Positions 21,539-32,036 of a stretch of 64,000 bases of DNA are shown piece after piece (positions within the stretch are counted from its first letter, which is position 1; the number at the start of each line of letters is the position of its first letter). Source of the DNA: Hydrangea macrophylla (Eukaryota > Streptophyta > Magnoliopsida > Cornales > Hydrangeaceae); NCBI GenBank assembly GCA_033977485.1, contig CM066984.1:114507251-114571250 (forward strand). The letters run 5' to 3'. The notes beneath the pieces were generated by a model. It worked only from the letters and a program-made list of their open reading frames with translations. It made no database searches and had not been told where the DNA came from. A program made the translations under genes and the position numbers.

Positions 21539-21823
21539 ATGAATCCATTGCATTACCTGCCACATTTGCTCTACCATGGGGTCCGTTCTCCAGGAACCCC
21601 AGAACAGAGGGAGCAAGAAAGACCAATTTTTACTCCACTTTCCAGTTCATGCCCAGATTCCCCTATTGCGGTAATCGCCAATATGAATACCTGGGATTTG
21701 CTTTGCGCAGTTCGAGAAATTCTGGAAGACCTTCAAATCGATTCGGACAGAGAAGTTGTGGAGTACTCCGTGGATTATGCTGTAGGAGAAGACTTTTCTT
21801 CCCCTGAACCTGAGCAGAATTGA
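21539..21823 (+). CDS. Element B ORF2, small unrecognised protein of 94 residues
   Basis: ATG lies one base after a strong 3' splice site (pyrimidine-rich 21,500-21,530, then GGCTATAG with AG at 21,536-21,537). The product is acidic, with a Pro/Glu/Arg-rich middle, a probable amphipathic helix (NTWDLLCAVREILEDLQID) and an acidic tail ending in SPEPEQN. I recognise no domain, signal peptide or membrane segment. It lies between integrase and ORF3, where a retrovirus would keep an accessory gene. It is in a different frame from pol, so it would need a spliced message or reinitiation. It could be accidental; the splice site and clean start raise the odds that it is real. Confidence 0.5.
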   Translation: MNPLHYLPHLLYHGVRSPGTPEQREQERPIFTPLSSSCPDSPIAVIANMNTWDLLCAVREILEDLQIDSDREVVEYSVDYAVGEDFSSPEPEQN

Positions 21824-22047
21824 TAGTTCTTGTAGCAGTTGAATAAGACAGAATTTTATTCTTGTTTTTCTTTTTGTGTGTTTGTTTCTCGACCAAGATC
21901 TTGTACTCTTTGGATGACAATAATCCATTTCGAACTTTGAATTGATGATGTTTGGAATAAATTCTTCCTATTTTTGTGATTGATGGGTCTAATCCTTGTT
22001 TGAATGATCAAAAGTCTTGTTTCTGTCTTAAAAATACATTCTTAAAC

Positions 22048-22058
22048 AGTTGGGGGTG
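22048..22058 (+). promoter_or_regulatory. Internal polypurine-like tract 1 of element B
   Basis: CAGTTGGGGGT, matching the true polypurine tract at 26,247 in ten of eleven bases. It precedes the internal palindrome cluster by about 20 bp. It could prime plus-strand synthesis as a central polypurine tract. Confidence 0.5.
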
Positions 22059-22076
22059 ATTACATGCATTTCTTTA

Positions 22077-22704
22077 GTCAATCGATTGAACTTTTATGTC
22101 AATCGATTGAATTCTTTTTCAATCGATTGATATCTAATGTCAATCGATTGACATTTCTCACAGACGTAAAGTCTGTTCTTCTCCCTCTCCCTCATTTCAA
22201 TTCAAAAATCTGTGAGAGTGAGAGGGAGAAGGCGATTCCGAGAGAGGGAAAGGTAGCGATTTCGTGGGAGTGAGGAGGACACCCCCCCTATTCATCGTCA
22301 CCATCATCACCAAAACCGCCACTACCGCCACTACCACCGCAGCGCTTGGAGTGAGGAGGGGGTTTTGGAAAACCTTTTCTGGCCGAGAATCATCTTCCCC
22401 ATCACCTCTTCTCTTTGACTCCATCAATAGTGACGTGCACAAACCATTTCTGCACCTATTTCATCTCGGCTCTGCCCAAAGGTAACTCTCAAACCCATTT
22501 CCTTTCTCATCTTCTTTTATATTCAAATCAATTGAGAGAGCCCCTCATGGTCTTGAGACCATTAATTTAATGATAGGGGGACGTGAGACCTTGTTGTGGG
22601 CAGCCCCCTATGATCACTGTTGTCAATCGATTGACATCAGGGCTCAATCGATTGGAGTACTACTTCAATCGATTGACAACTTATGTCAATTGATTGACAT
22701 AAAC
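22077..22704. repeat. Internal palindrome clusters before ORF3
   Basis: Four CAATCGATTG sites at 22,077-22,160 and four at 22,621-22,704 (the last decayed to CAATTGATTG), about 460 bp apart, nearly the spacing of the two LTR clusters. The stretch between has no ORF I trust. It has a CTCCCTCTCCCTC tract, an ACCGCCACT repeat near 22,315 and a candidate intron. It looks like a promoter/leader module for ORF3. Confidence 0.8.
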
Positions 22705-22760
22705 AGAGTAGCATAATCTCTCTTTTCTCATTTTAACTCTCTGTTATGCTTTCATTTCAG
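22482..22760 (+). other. Candidate intron upstream of ORF3
   Basis: Donor CCCAAAG|GTAACT at 22,481/22,482 and acceptor GCTTTCATTTCAG ending at 22,760, five bases before the ORF3 ATG. The second internal palindrome cluster lies inside it. If ORF3 has its own promoter this would be its 5'-UTR intron; alternatively the acceptor is used with the leader donor at 15,740. Confidence 0.5.
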
Positions 22761-22765
22761 CTCCC

Positions 22766-24259
22766 ATGGCTCCGAAGCCCAAGGATAGTGGGCCCCATCC
22801 AGAAAAGTCAACCTCTTTGGAGATTCCTGACCCGCCACTCGCTCACGGGTTCAGAAATGACAAGGAAAATACTTGGTATACTAAGTATTTCAGGACTAGA
22901 GAGGTTATGGTCGAGCGGCAATTGGAAAATCTCTGGAGTGATGATAAGCTACCATTTCATCTCACTCGTTTACGCGCTTTTCCGAGCTGGCTTCCCGTCC
23001 TCACTATTCAGAAAAAAGTTTATGCTTCCTGGATTCGGCCAGCATGTGCCAGTTTGGTCAAGGTGCCGAACGTTCCTTACACATATTTCTCGTGTGTATC
23101 GGGACGGGCAATTGAGTTCAGCCCAGCGACAGTCGCTCAGGCACTTGGTATCCCTGAGGTTCCTGATCATATGTATCCTATTCATCCCGACCGTCCTTTT
23201 CCATCGTATGATGTTGTGGCCACAGAGATCTCAGGCGGGAAGGTGAAGAAATACTCAGGGATCACAGTATTCGACGACCACGACCTGACGACGGACTATC
23301 ATCTTCTACATTTGACTCTCTGCAGCTGTATCCTCCCCACGACGTATAAGTTAGATTTCGCTAGGTGGTACGCGAGAGTTCTATATGCTATTGGGACCGG
23401 TCTACCTATTTGCCTTGCTCGGCTCTTCATCGAGTTCTTAGTTGAGCCTACACGTCATCCTAGCAAGGCCCAGCACCTCAAAGGTGCATGGGTGATTCAT
23501 AGAGTGTGCGAGCAGGCAGGGTTGGTGGTACCGGCAGGAGAGGCGCAGTTAAAATCAAAGATTGGTGTTTTTGGTGAGTCGGCTGCTAGACGGTCAGCAG
23601 CGCAATTTAAAAAATTGTCTAAGGGGAAGGGGAAAGTAGGTGAGAGTAATAAGAGAAAGAAGAGTAAGAGAGGAGATGTGACGTCAGAGGAAGAGGACGT
23701 GGACCCAGGGACGCCTACTGAGGCGGAGGGTCAGGATACGGAGGTAGTTGAGGAGGAGGAGGATGAGGACTCAGGGACGCCGACTGAGGCTGAGGGTCAG
23801 TATGAGTTGAGGATGCGTGAGCCACCTACAGCCTCTACACCACTTATAGCCTCTGCACCACCTACAACATCTACATCTACCCCTCCATCTCTCCAAACCA
23901 TTTACGACTTCTTGGTAGAGGAGCGAGCCGCGAGAGTACAGCTTTAGGCGATGGTTAGAGAGCTCACGGCAGAGCAGTTATTATTAGCTACCCAGATGTC
24001 ACGGCTAGGTGGTCAGATTGAGCAGATTTCGATGTTGCTTGGGATCGAGCAATCCTTGCGCTCATCTATGCCACCTCCTCCGACAGATCCAGCTTCTACG
24101 TCGGCCCAGCCAGAGGGCGTTACCTTAGAGACACCTCCACCGCCACCTCCTCCAGCTGCTGCTCCATTACCAGCTGTGAGTGACTCGGCAGCTGTCGCCC
24201 AGACTGGGACAGCTGCCGAGGGTGACGGTGAGGTAGCTGTTGATCCTGCTGAGCCTTAG
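22766..24259 (+). pseudogene. Element B ORF3, Athila-type extra protein with one stop
   Basis: 497 codons in one frame, interrupted by TAG at 23,945-23,947. Residues ~25-260 are globular (TWYTKYFRTREV, FPSWLPVL, FSPATVAQALGIP, KLDFARWYARVL, KGAWVIHRVCEQAG) and resemble the putative plant transposon protein domain found in extra ORFs of Athila elements. A Lys-rich stretch at ~285-310 could be a nuclear localisation signal. Acidic and Pro/Thr-rich parts follow. After the stop come a short coiled coil (LTAEQLLLATQMSRLGGQ) and a Pro-rich tail. I see no signal peptide or membrane segment, so I would not call it an envelope protein. Function unknown. Confidence 0.75.
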
Positions 24260-26246
24260 GAGGGAGTGTTGGAGAGCGAGAGAGTATTTTGTTGTTTCTT
24301 ATTTTGTAATCTCTCTTGTATTTCTTTTGTTTGACTTGTGGATTTGTAGATAGATTTGTGGATAGATTATTTTGGTTGGTCGGAAAGCTGGGTTGAATAG
24401 TTGGTTTTCGCTTATATCTGTACTTGGACTTCATTGATTTTGGATATTTTCATAACAGATAGTTCTTTTTGTTCATGGATTTTGCTTCTATTGTTGATAC
24501 TTTTGACTATTATCCATTTGCTCTTGATCTTGGTTGTTTGGGGAGATTGTTTTGTTAAAACAGGTGAATTCTCAGAATTATGCTGAAATGATTAAATCAG
24601 GTGATATCTGCTTTTACTTGAAATACTTCTATTGGGGACAATGTAGATTTCAGTTGGGGGTAGGAAGTAGATACCCAACACCTGTGTTTTCTTGAATCTA
24701 AATCACACACCTGTTTAACTGTTTAACTTTAGATCTTCCTTTGTCTTAAAAAAAAAAAAAACTTTTGTCAAATTTCTAACTATCAAAACCTCGTTTCTCC
24801 TAGCTAAATTATTGTGCAATGATGCATTCATGTCTTTCCTTGTTATATTATGGATTTCGATTACATGTTACTTAGTCACTAATCTGGTTTTACGTCCATA
24901 GCACGAATATATCCTGAAAACATTTTGCACGAGTTGACAATCACGAAAGAATCTTTGAATGAGAATGAAATACGATTGTCATGATTAATAGATTAATAGT
25001 GAAACTTTTAACCCTAGTGAGTTTTGAGCCATTCTTTGATTTTGAGGGTTAATCACAAATTCGTATTAATTCTTGAAATACACTTTTATCTCGTTGAGAG
25101 TCTCATTCTTGTTTCATTTGGCTGATGCATCAGGAGAACGTTCAGGATCTACTATTTTCAAAACTCAGGAAATATTTGAGATAAGTTATAATGTCTAGAA
25201 GATGATTTAGGCCATCGTTTCCTCACCTCATCACTCGAGGAAGTCTAAAACCTCACTTACCTATCACAAGTCAAGGCCTTTACCTAAAATCACATTTTTA
25301 TAATCAAGCATGTGACGGTTTTGGAGAAGTGATTGCATATACATGTAAAAAAAAAAAAAAAAAAGAAAAGAGAAAAGTGGAAAGCAAGAAATAAAAAAAA
25401 ATTGGAGAATTGATAAATAAAAGGTGTGAAGTGGAGTTGGTTTTACTATGTTACATGCTTGAACTCATTTTTCACAGTCCATCATCTCTTACCTCTCCTC
25501 ATATTTCTGTCACAAGTCCTAAGGATTCTGGATTAATTTTAACAAATCTTAAGTATGAAATGAGTTTTCCACAGTAGATCGCTCCTGTTGTAATTGGTAT
25601 TCCATCCATGAGACTCATGCACCTCAAATAAGCGTTCTTCAGTGTCTAGTATGTAAGCATGTTTGATTGCCTCTACATTTACTCATTTGAGCTTCATACT
25701 TTGAGTGCATAAGCTTTACGCCAGTTTCAGAGTGATTTTTATTTTGAGCGTAAACCGTGTGAGAATTGAGTTGAAACTATGAAGTCTTAAACATGTCAAT
25801 CTAAATAATTCTAAGAAAAAGATTTCAATCGGAGTTGTTAACTCTCCACACACACACAAGGATATATAAAGGTTATGGATGTAGTTTGACTTGAATAAGT
25901 TACTTTGTAACATGTTGTTTACTCCCATAGCATGATAAAGGAATTCATGTCCTTGTTAAGCAGAATTTTTAGCATAAAAGAGAAACTAAAGTTCTTTGAT
26001 GGGTTTAGACAATTTGACATTTGAATTTTGTGGGTAAATTCTCTGAAAACCCTCACGAGACACAACTCGTCCATTAGGGTTAACCTAAGGGTTCAAAGGC
26101 TTGTTGCAAACGCTAAATGCAACCGCGATTCCTGCGACAGTGATTAAGGATTTCTTTTTGTTTGAGTTCAATAAACTGTAACGTCAATAGTCGGTCGTCT
26201 TAGTCTGTGTTAATTCCGCTTCATTGCTAGAGACTAGCAAAGCGCT
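24260..26246 (+). other. Element B 3' untranslated region
   Basis: About 2 kb without a credible ORF, AT-rich, with A-runs near 24,750 and 25,350 and a (CA) run near 25,848. A second internal polypurine-like tract, CAGTTGGGGGT, lies at 24,651-24,661. Confidence 0.6.
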
Positions 26247-26257
26247 AGTTGGGGGTC
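26247..26257 (+). promoter_or_regulatory. Element B polypurine tract
   Basis: TAGTTGGGGGT directly before the 3' LTR (one further base, then TGATGAGAG). This is the usual Athila-type plus-strand primer. Confidence 0.8.
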
Positions 26258-26258
26258 G

Positions 26259-27850
26259 TGATGAGAGCTGATATTAGCTTAATATTAGCTCGATAAGGAG
26301 TAAAAACTGACAAGATTTAGCCCCATTTTCCTAGTGCTACCTGCACTTGTGTTTTAATTCGTTTCTTTACACAATGATGTATTTTTCGTGGTATGTGGTT
26401 GTGTTTAGCCCTTTGAATGCAGGTTCTGAAGTTAAAATGAATGACAAGTTGAAAGGAATAACTCAAGAAATAAATTGTTGAAATCCTGATACCAATCGAT
26501 TGACATGATATCAATCGATTGACATGTTTTCCTTACCAATTGATTGAACTCTTTATCAATCGATTGAATTATTTTTCAATCGATTGAACTCTTTGTCAAT
26601 CGATTGACCTAAACTGGAAACAGTCTGTGATTAATGGTGCAAGATTTCAGCAATCAGGCGACGACCAGCCGTTATGGAGTGAACCTGGACGCCTTAAGCT
26701 CGTGGACTTAACACTATATAAAGGGGGTTAGCTCATTTTTGTATGGTTTTGTAGGATTTCCATTTTTTTTGGATCAAAGAAAAGATAAAGTTGGAAGATT
26801 AGTCTTTTCGAATTCAGTCTTAATTCAGGTCTATTTCCATTTTCCTTTTGGTTATACTGCTTGAGTAATTGCGAGATACTTTGGTTTAACTTGAAATTGA
26901 TTTTCAAAAATTTGTTGTGTTTAAAGTTTAATCCATGCCTCTTAGTTATAATTTCCTTCGAAATATTTCTGTTTATATTAGATTAAACATGTTTGAGTAG
27001 ATTCTGGTTGGGAATAATGTGAAGAAACATTGTTCCCAGCCCTCTGCCATGATTCTGTTAAAGAGTCAGTGTCAATCGATTGAATACAGAATTCAATCGA
27101 TTGACATTGATTCCAAGTCAATCGATTGATATACTAGTCAATCAATTGAAAGTCATTTCTTATCAATCGATTGACATTATGGCAATCGATTGGTATGTTT
27201 ATGACTTGGGTTTACTCCTTTTTGTATTCCAGTAACTTTTGTTTCAGAAACTAAATCCAAATTGATCTTCTTAGTTCAAATTGCAACCTGATTTTGAAAC
27301 AAGAGCTCTTTTGAATAATTAACTCAATGAACACTCATAACAAACACTTCGAATATTCCCTACTCAATTTGTTAGTTATTGTTCATAGTTTTAATTAACT
27401 ACTTATTTCAGTTCTTCATAAATAAGTGAGGTAAACGAACTACTAAATATGCAAGATTCACATACTTAGTGACTAGAATGCTTAACTTAATCATTTTGAA
27501 ATAAGGAAGACTCTAAGGATAAAACCCCAGCTGTTCATTCTTGTTAAATCATGGTAGTGGCTGGCACTTTGTGGACTCACATGTTCCCAACTCTTTTTCA
27601 TATTTGATTTTACAATCCTATCTAGTTAAGTCTTTGTTTCACTATAAATTGTTTCTTTTACTTATTCTATAGGACTGTTAGAATACCCTTCTACAAGAAA
27701 TCATCTTTTATTTCATTTTAGGATTCAATCTAGATTCTTCCGCCTTTACAATCCGTCCTTTGGGATTCGACCCGGTCTTACCGGTTTTAACGCGACGCGA
27801 CCGTCTACACTTGGATGTACTCTTCGGAGAACACAATTCCTTTCGTGTCA
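26259..27850 (+). repeat. Element B 3' LTR
   Basis: 1,592 bp, near-identical to the 5' LTR and followed by the AAAGA duplication. It contains twelve palindrome positions (two decayed here, CAATTGATTG and CAATCAATTG, both intact in the 5' LTR). An 11-bp duplication in its first 40 bp (TTAATATTAGC) is not in the 5' LTR. Confidence 0.95.
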
Positions 27851-27855
27851 AAAGA

Positions 27856-29045
27856 GGATGGTGTAAATTGTATTTTATATGCATGCAATGCTTTGATGAT
27901 TTGATGCAACTGAATGCATGCACCGCACATATGGCACAAGGATGAAATGCACGTGTGTGTGTGCCTACTGTATATGCAAAAGAAAGGAAAATTCTAATCC
28001 TAACACATAAACACATAAGCACATAAATCCTCACCCATGTCAAGTGCGCTAATTTCTCCTTTCATTGTGATCCTCTTTACCCTCTCAAAGGTTGGATATT
28101 TCAAAAGTTTCGAAAAAGTATTTCTTTAAATGATGAGATTTTTCAAAAACAACTCTCAAGGATTTTGAATCTTTTATTAAAAATGAGGATGTGCAAATGT
28201 TTCTCGATAACGATGATTCGATTGAAATTTTTGCTTTAAAATTCATTTGAAGAGCATTTCTTCCAAAAACAATTTCAAATTTTTTTTGATTTTTTCATTT
28301 TCCTTAGAATATGATCATGTGAACACGTACCTTAACAGAGGTCAGTTTTAAGCTTTAATAAAAAAGTGAACTCCAAAGATTTTTTTTTTTTAAAAAACGA
28401 TTGAAAGCTTTGGAATAAAGATGAAAAAAAAAATCCGTTTTCTTTCAAAGATTGATTTAAAATTCTTCGGGTAGAAGGATCACATGACAGGATTATCACC
28501 ATACCTTCCATGAATTTGGATACATACAAGGTCAATGATGCTTAGCTAACATGATATAAGAAGTATAATCTTATAATCAAGGTTCGGCATGTTCTCCAAA
28601 TGTCTTGGAACATGAGGAGAAATTGCTAAAAGGTGATTAAAAGATTATACGTCTTTCATCAAGCAATTATCGTCATCATCTCAAGTAATCCCTTCCGGGC
28701 ATACAAAACTTCCTAGCATATAATCCTAATCAAGAGTTGATTTCCTAAGATTGAAAGGTTCTATAGAAACTAATATGCAAAAGATGGGTTTTGGTCAAAT
28801 AAGGGACCCTTGACATACACCCGATAGGATTCTTAATATACCAAATCATGGTACGAGATCAAGGGTGATCACACAGTCCCATGATAACTTGACCGACCGG
28901 GTTGCCCCGAGCCTCCAAGGTCATAGTTCCGTGCAATCGACTGGCTGGACATGCAAGTGAAATGCAACAGGCACACAAAGATTGATTAATTCGATTAAAA
29001 GGATGTTTTCAAGTCTAATCCTCAAGTGAACCCAAAATTAGAATT
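27856..29045 (-). other. Family A leader, inverted copy, second part
   Basis: Continues the inverted leader from 14,130 across the element B insertion and ends at the inverted primer site. It is non-coding and matches the reverse complement of 704-1,890 of copy 1 with scattered substitutions. Confidence 0.9.
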
Positions 29046-29095
29046 CTGGTCTGCGAAACCAGAGATTCTGGGTTCGATCCCCAGTGGAGTCGCCA
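29046..29095 (-). other. Inverted primer binding site, reads as a tRNA-Arg 3' half on the plus strand
   Basis: On the plus strand this reads anticodon arm CTGGTCTGCGAAACCAG, a 5-nt variable loop, T-arm CTGGGTTCGATCCCCAG, then TGGAGTCGCCA. The D-arm and 5' acceptor strand are missing, so it is not a tRNA gene; it is the primer site of the inverted family A arm. Confidence 0.85.
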
Positions 29096-29098
29096 GAT

Positions 29099-32036
29099 TG
29101 TGGATATCGCATTTTTCTTACCCACAGCTTTTCAAAATCAATTTTTAAAAACAAATGAGTCGCCACTTAATTTTTAAAAGGAAAATTAAGAAACCATTTT
29201 GACAGGAAACTGATCTTTTAGAAACCAGAGATTAACTAGGTTCGGGGATTATGGAATGAGAGAGGAAGGAGCCCGTCAGACTAAAACACCCTCTCTCATC
29301 CTATCTTGCGATAGGCCTCTACTCAAAATCCTTTTAATTTATTAATCTAAGCATGCCCTCAACTAATACATATATACATATACATCACAAATAGCATGTC
29401 CAAAGGGTGTAAAATTGCTAACGACAAAAATATCATTCATAAGCCACGTAATTCAGGTAGCAGGCGATGTGATATGCAATAGAGAACAAGTGAACTTACC
29501 CGGGGTCCAGCAGCGATATTAAACATGCAATGCATGCGAACAAAAGAAAATCCTAAAAAGAGTCTCTAATCACGTATACACATAAGACAAATCTTAACTC
29601 TGAGGTGTCGCGCATAAGGTCAAAAATCAAATAAAATCAAGAAATTTAATAAACTAGAGAGGGATCGAGAAATCGTACCTTAATAGCGCTACAAAACAAA
29701 GGGTTAGTCCACATGATATGCAAAATACGATGTTAGAAATAACAATCCTAAATTTCTAGCTTACATCTATCTAATGTAATTAAATCCAAAGCAAATAAGT
29801 CTTAATTATAAGTGTCAAACCATATGGATGAATATGTACATGGACAAGGATAAACTATGAAATACTCTTAAACTTTGGATTCAAGCTCAACTAATCATTT
29901 TTAAAGCATGGTTTAAGCCCTAGGTCATAGAAAAGTCATTTGGACCATTATTTACAAAGTTGGTCAAATGTGTCATAAAACTCTGAAAATTGCAGAGGGC
30001 AGACCAGAACTTAAAAGAAATAAAAAGCACGTCTCCCATGGTTTGATGTCGGTGAAATTTGGACACAAGATGCCTCTGTCAGTCTAGTTTCCAAATCAAA
30101 AAGAAAATCAAGGTTTCAACGGTTAGATCTCCGGGAAAAGGACAAGAACCAGACGTCACTCAGAGATGTACAACTCTCTGTCCAGAGATATTGTTTGATT
30201 TTTTAAAAATAGCAAAAAGATGAGAAACACTTGGGTCTTTTTAGGGGATCTTCCTAACACATTAAGGTACCCAGAAAAAAATATTAGAGACCCCAAAAAC
30301 TCCATTAGACTTCTGATTTGTGAATTTCAAAATGGACTTGCTGTTCTGAAACTATTCTGAAACTCTGGGCAGATTGTGGTTGGCTCACAAAAACCATGAT
30401 CAAACCCTTATAAACATAAAACCACCTTAAAACAAAAATTACAGTGGTAGAACATTGTGTTATTGACATTTTGCCGTTGGTTTCACTTGATTTCAACGGT
30501 TGGATTTCGACCTAAAAATCTTTGATCAAAAACAGTTTGTGAATTCACTGTTTTCATTTGTCAAGTTCAATTTTTATTTGTTAACCCCAACTATTAAACC
30601 ATGAAGTTGGGTTTAAACCAAACCACTTCTCCTACCATTTGATGGTCATTGGAGGCTAGAGACTTTTATATTTGTAGATTTCAAATGAAGTATGAATAGA
30701 CTTCATGAAATCTCAAGATGATGAATCAAAATCATAGGGATGAGTTTAGACCCAAAATACTTTCTCCTACCACTTGATGGTCATTGGAGATGAAGATATG
30801 GTTAATACTCATGGGTCTCAAAGGAATATAGAAGGGATTCCATGAAACATCAAGCTAGAGGACTCAAGTCATAAGCATGGACTTGGATCCATCTATTTAT
30901 TTATAAAAAGTGATGATCAAACTTTGACTCCCAAGTGAAGTATAAGCTTACATGAGATTCAAAACATCAAACTCAAGAGCTTTCAAAGGAGATATTGAAG
31001 ATCTCCAAGAATCTCAAAAGAAGAACATAAACAAGAAAAAATAGAAGAAGGATCAAAGAACTGGGAAGTAAGGACTTCCAAGTTTACTTAACAAACTCTA
31101 AAACTTAATCAAGAAAAACTAAATGACTTGTAAATTAGAAGCTCAAAAGAAAGAAAACACAACTAAGATTAGAGGGTCACCTCCAAACTATCCTCAAAGT
31201 TTCTCTCCTTTGAAGATCTTCCAAACTCTTCTTCAAACTCTCCAAACTCTCTTCTTTTCTCTCCAAAAATGTTGGTGTAATGGTAGTCTTTTTTTTGTGT
31301 TTCCCCTTCTTCTTCTTTTTTTTCTTTTTCAATGAAGATACCTCTTCTTTTATAGGCAAAATACCTAGGTAATTTCAGTAAATTCGGAGTAAAAGACAGG
31401 TGTAATTTTCTCATTTGGTGGTACAATGTGTACTTTCTGAAATTAGGCAGACTGCTGCCCAGCGCGGCAGTCCAGAAACTGTCGCGGCAGTCCGTGAATG
31501 CCGGGGCGGCAGTTCATGACTGCCGTCGCGGCACTACGCGACTGCCGCGCGGCATTCATCAAATGCCGACGAAATTAATGGATTGCCGCGTTTTTGTCAG
31601 TCTTACTTTATCAGTTTTTTGTTCTTATTCGCATACGCATACGTATTGCTCTGCAAAATACAGACTTTAAAAGTGAACGGCAGTCAGAAATTGTTGGCGG
31701 CATTTGGTGACTGCCGGAACGGCACTCTCCGACTGCCGTACGGCACTCAGTGAGTGCCGCGGCAGTCCGCCGTATGCCGTTTTTATTTGAGATTCCCCTT
31801 TTTAGGACTTCTCCCTTTTGAAACAAATTATTTTTGAAGATCCTTTCCAAAAATCATGTCTTATACCTGAATTCTCCTAAATACCTGGTATTTTTCCTCT
31901 TTCTGTGAAATTTTATCGCGTTTTGGAGATTTTCTGAAGAGCTTGGAATACTTCAATTTTTCGGTCCTTGTCATCATCGGATATGGAGGTTACACTCTTC
32001 TAAATTCGACGGTCGGTCAAAATTGGGGTGTCTACA
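29099..32036 (-). repeat. Family A LTR3, inverted, complete, 2,938 bp
   Basis: Reverse complement of LTR2, of exactly equal length. It begins TGTGGATATC and ends GGGGTGTCTACA next to element C coding sequence. It holds the GACTGCCG cluster (31,440-31,785) and TATA box (31,347-31,354) on the minus strand, so its promoter would fire leftwards into the palindrome. Confidence 0.93.

Larger units (their letters stand above)
14131..27850 (+). mobile_element. Element B: Athila-type Ty3/gypsy retrotransposon, nearly complete
   Basis: 13.7-kb element with TG...CA LTRs of 1,583 and 1,592 bp, a 5-bp target duplication AAAGA, a primer site complementary to tRNA-Asp, a polypurine tract, gag-pol, a small ORF2 and a large ORF3. 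The primer site, FMDD RT motif, DLGSS protease and extra 3' ORF place it in the Athila lineage. The LTRs differ by only about twenty substitutions by eye (~1.2-1.3%), so it inserted recently, after the family A palindrome had formed. Coding damage is light: two stops in gag-pol and one in ORF3. Confidence 0.95.
1..32036. mobile_element. Family A composite: non-autonomous Tat-like LTR retrotransposon, tandem plus inverted copies
   Basis: Three LTR copies are visible: 1-650 (cut by the window edge), 7,441-10,378 and an inverted one at 29,099-32,036. They join a full internal region (651-7,440), a partial forward internal region (10,379 to about 12,873) and a partial inverted one (about 12,881-14,130 plus 27,856-29,098). 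The inverted arm is interrupted by element B. The LTRs begin TGTAGACACC and end ATATCCACA. The internal region has a gag-like ORF but no protease, RT or integrase, so the family is non-autonomous, like plant LARDs. The gag CCHC-like region, tRNA-Arg primer site and GGGGCAAAC polypurine tract point to the Tat/Ogre lineage. The right end lies inside the RT of element C; the left end is outside the window. Confidence 0.9.

Noticed and set aside
22766..24259. ORF3 as an envelope gene
   Set aside because: No signal peptide, membrane segment or cleavage site is visible; the sequence resembles the plant transposon protein domain instead.
29046..29095. tRNA-like sequence on the plus strand
   Set aside because: Only the 3' half is present (no D-arm or 5' acceptor strand), and it lies exactly at the primer binding site of the inverted family A arm.
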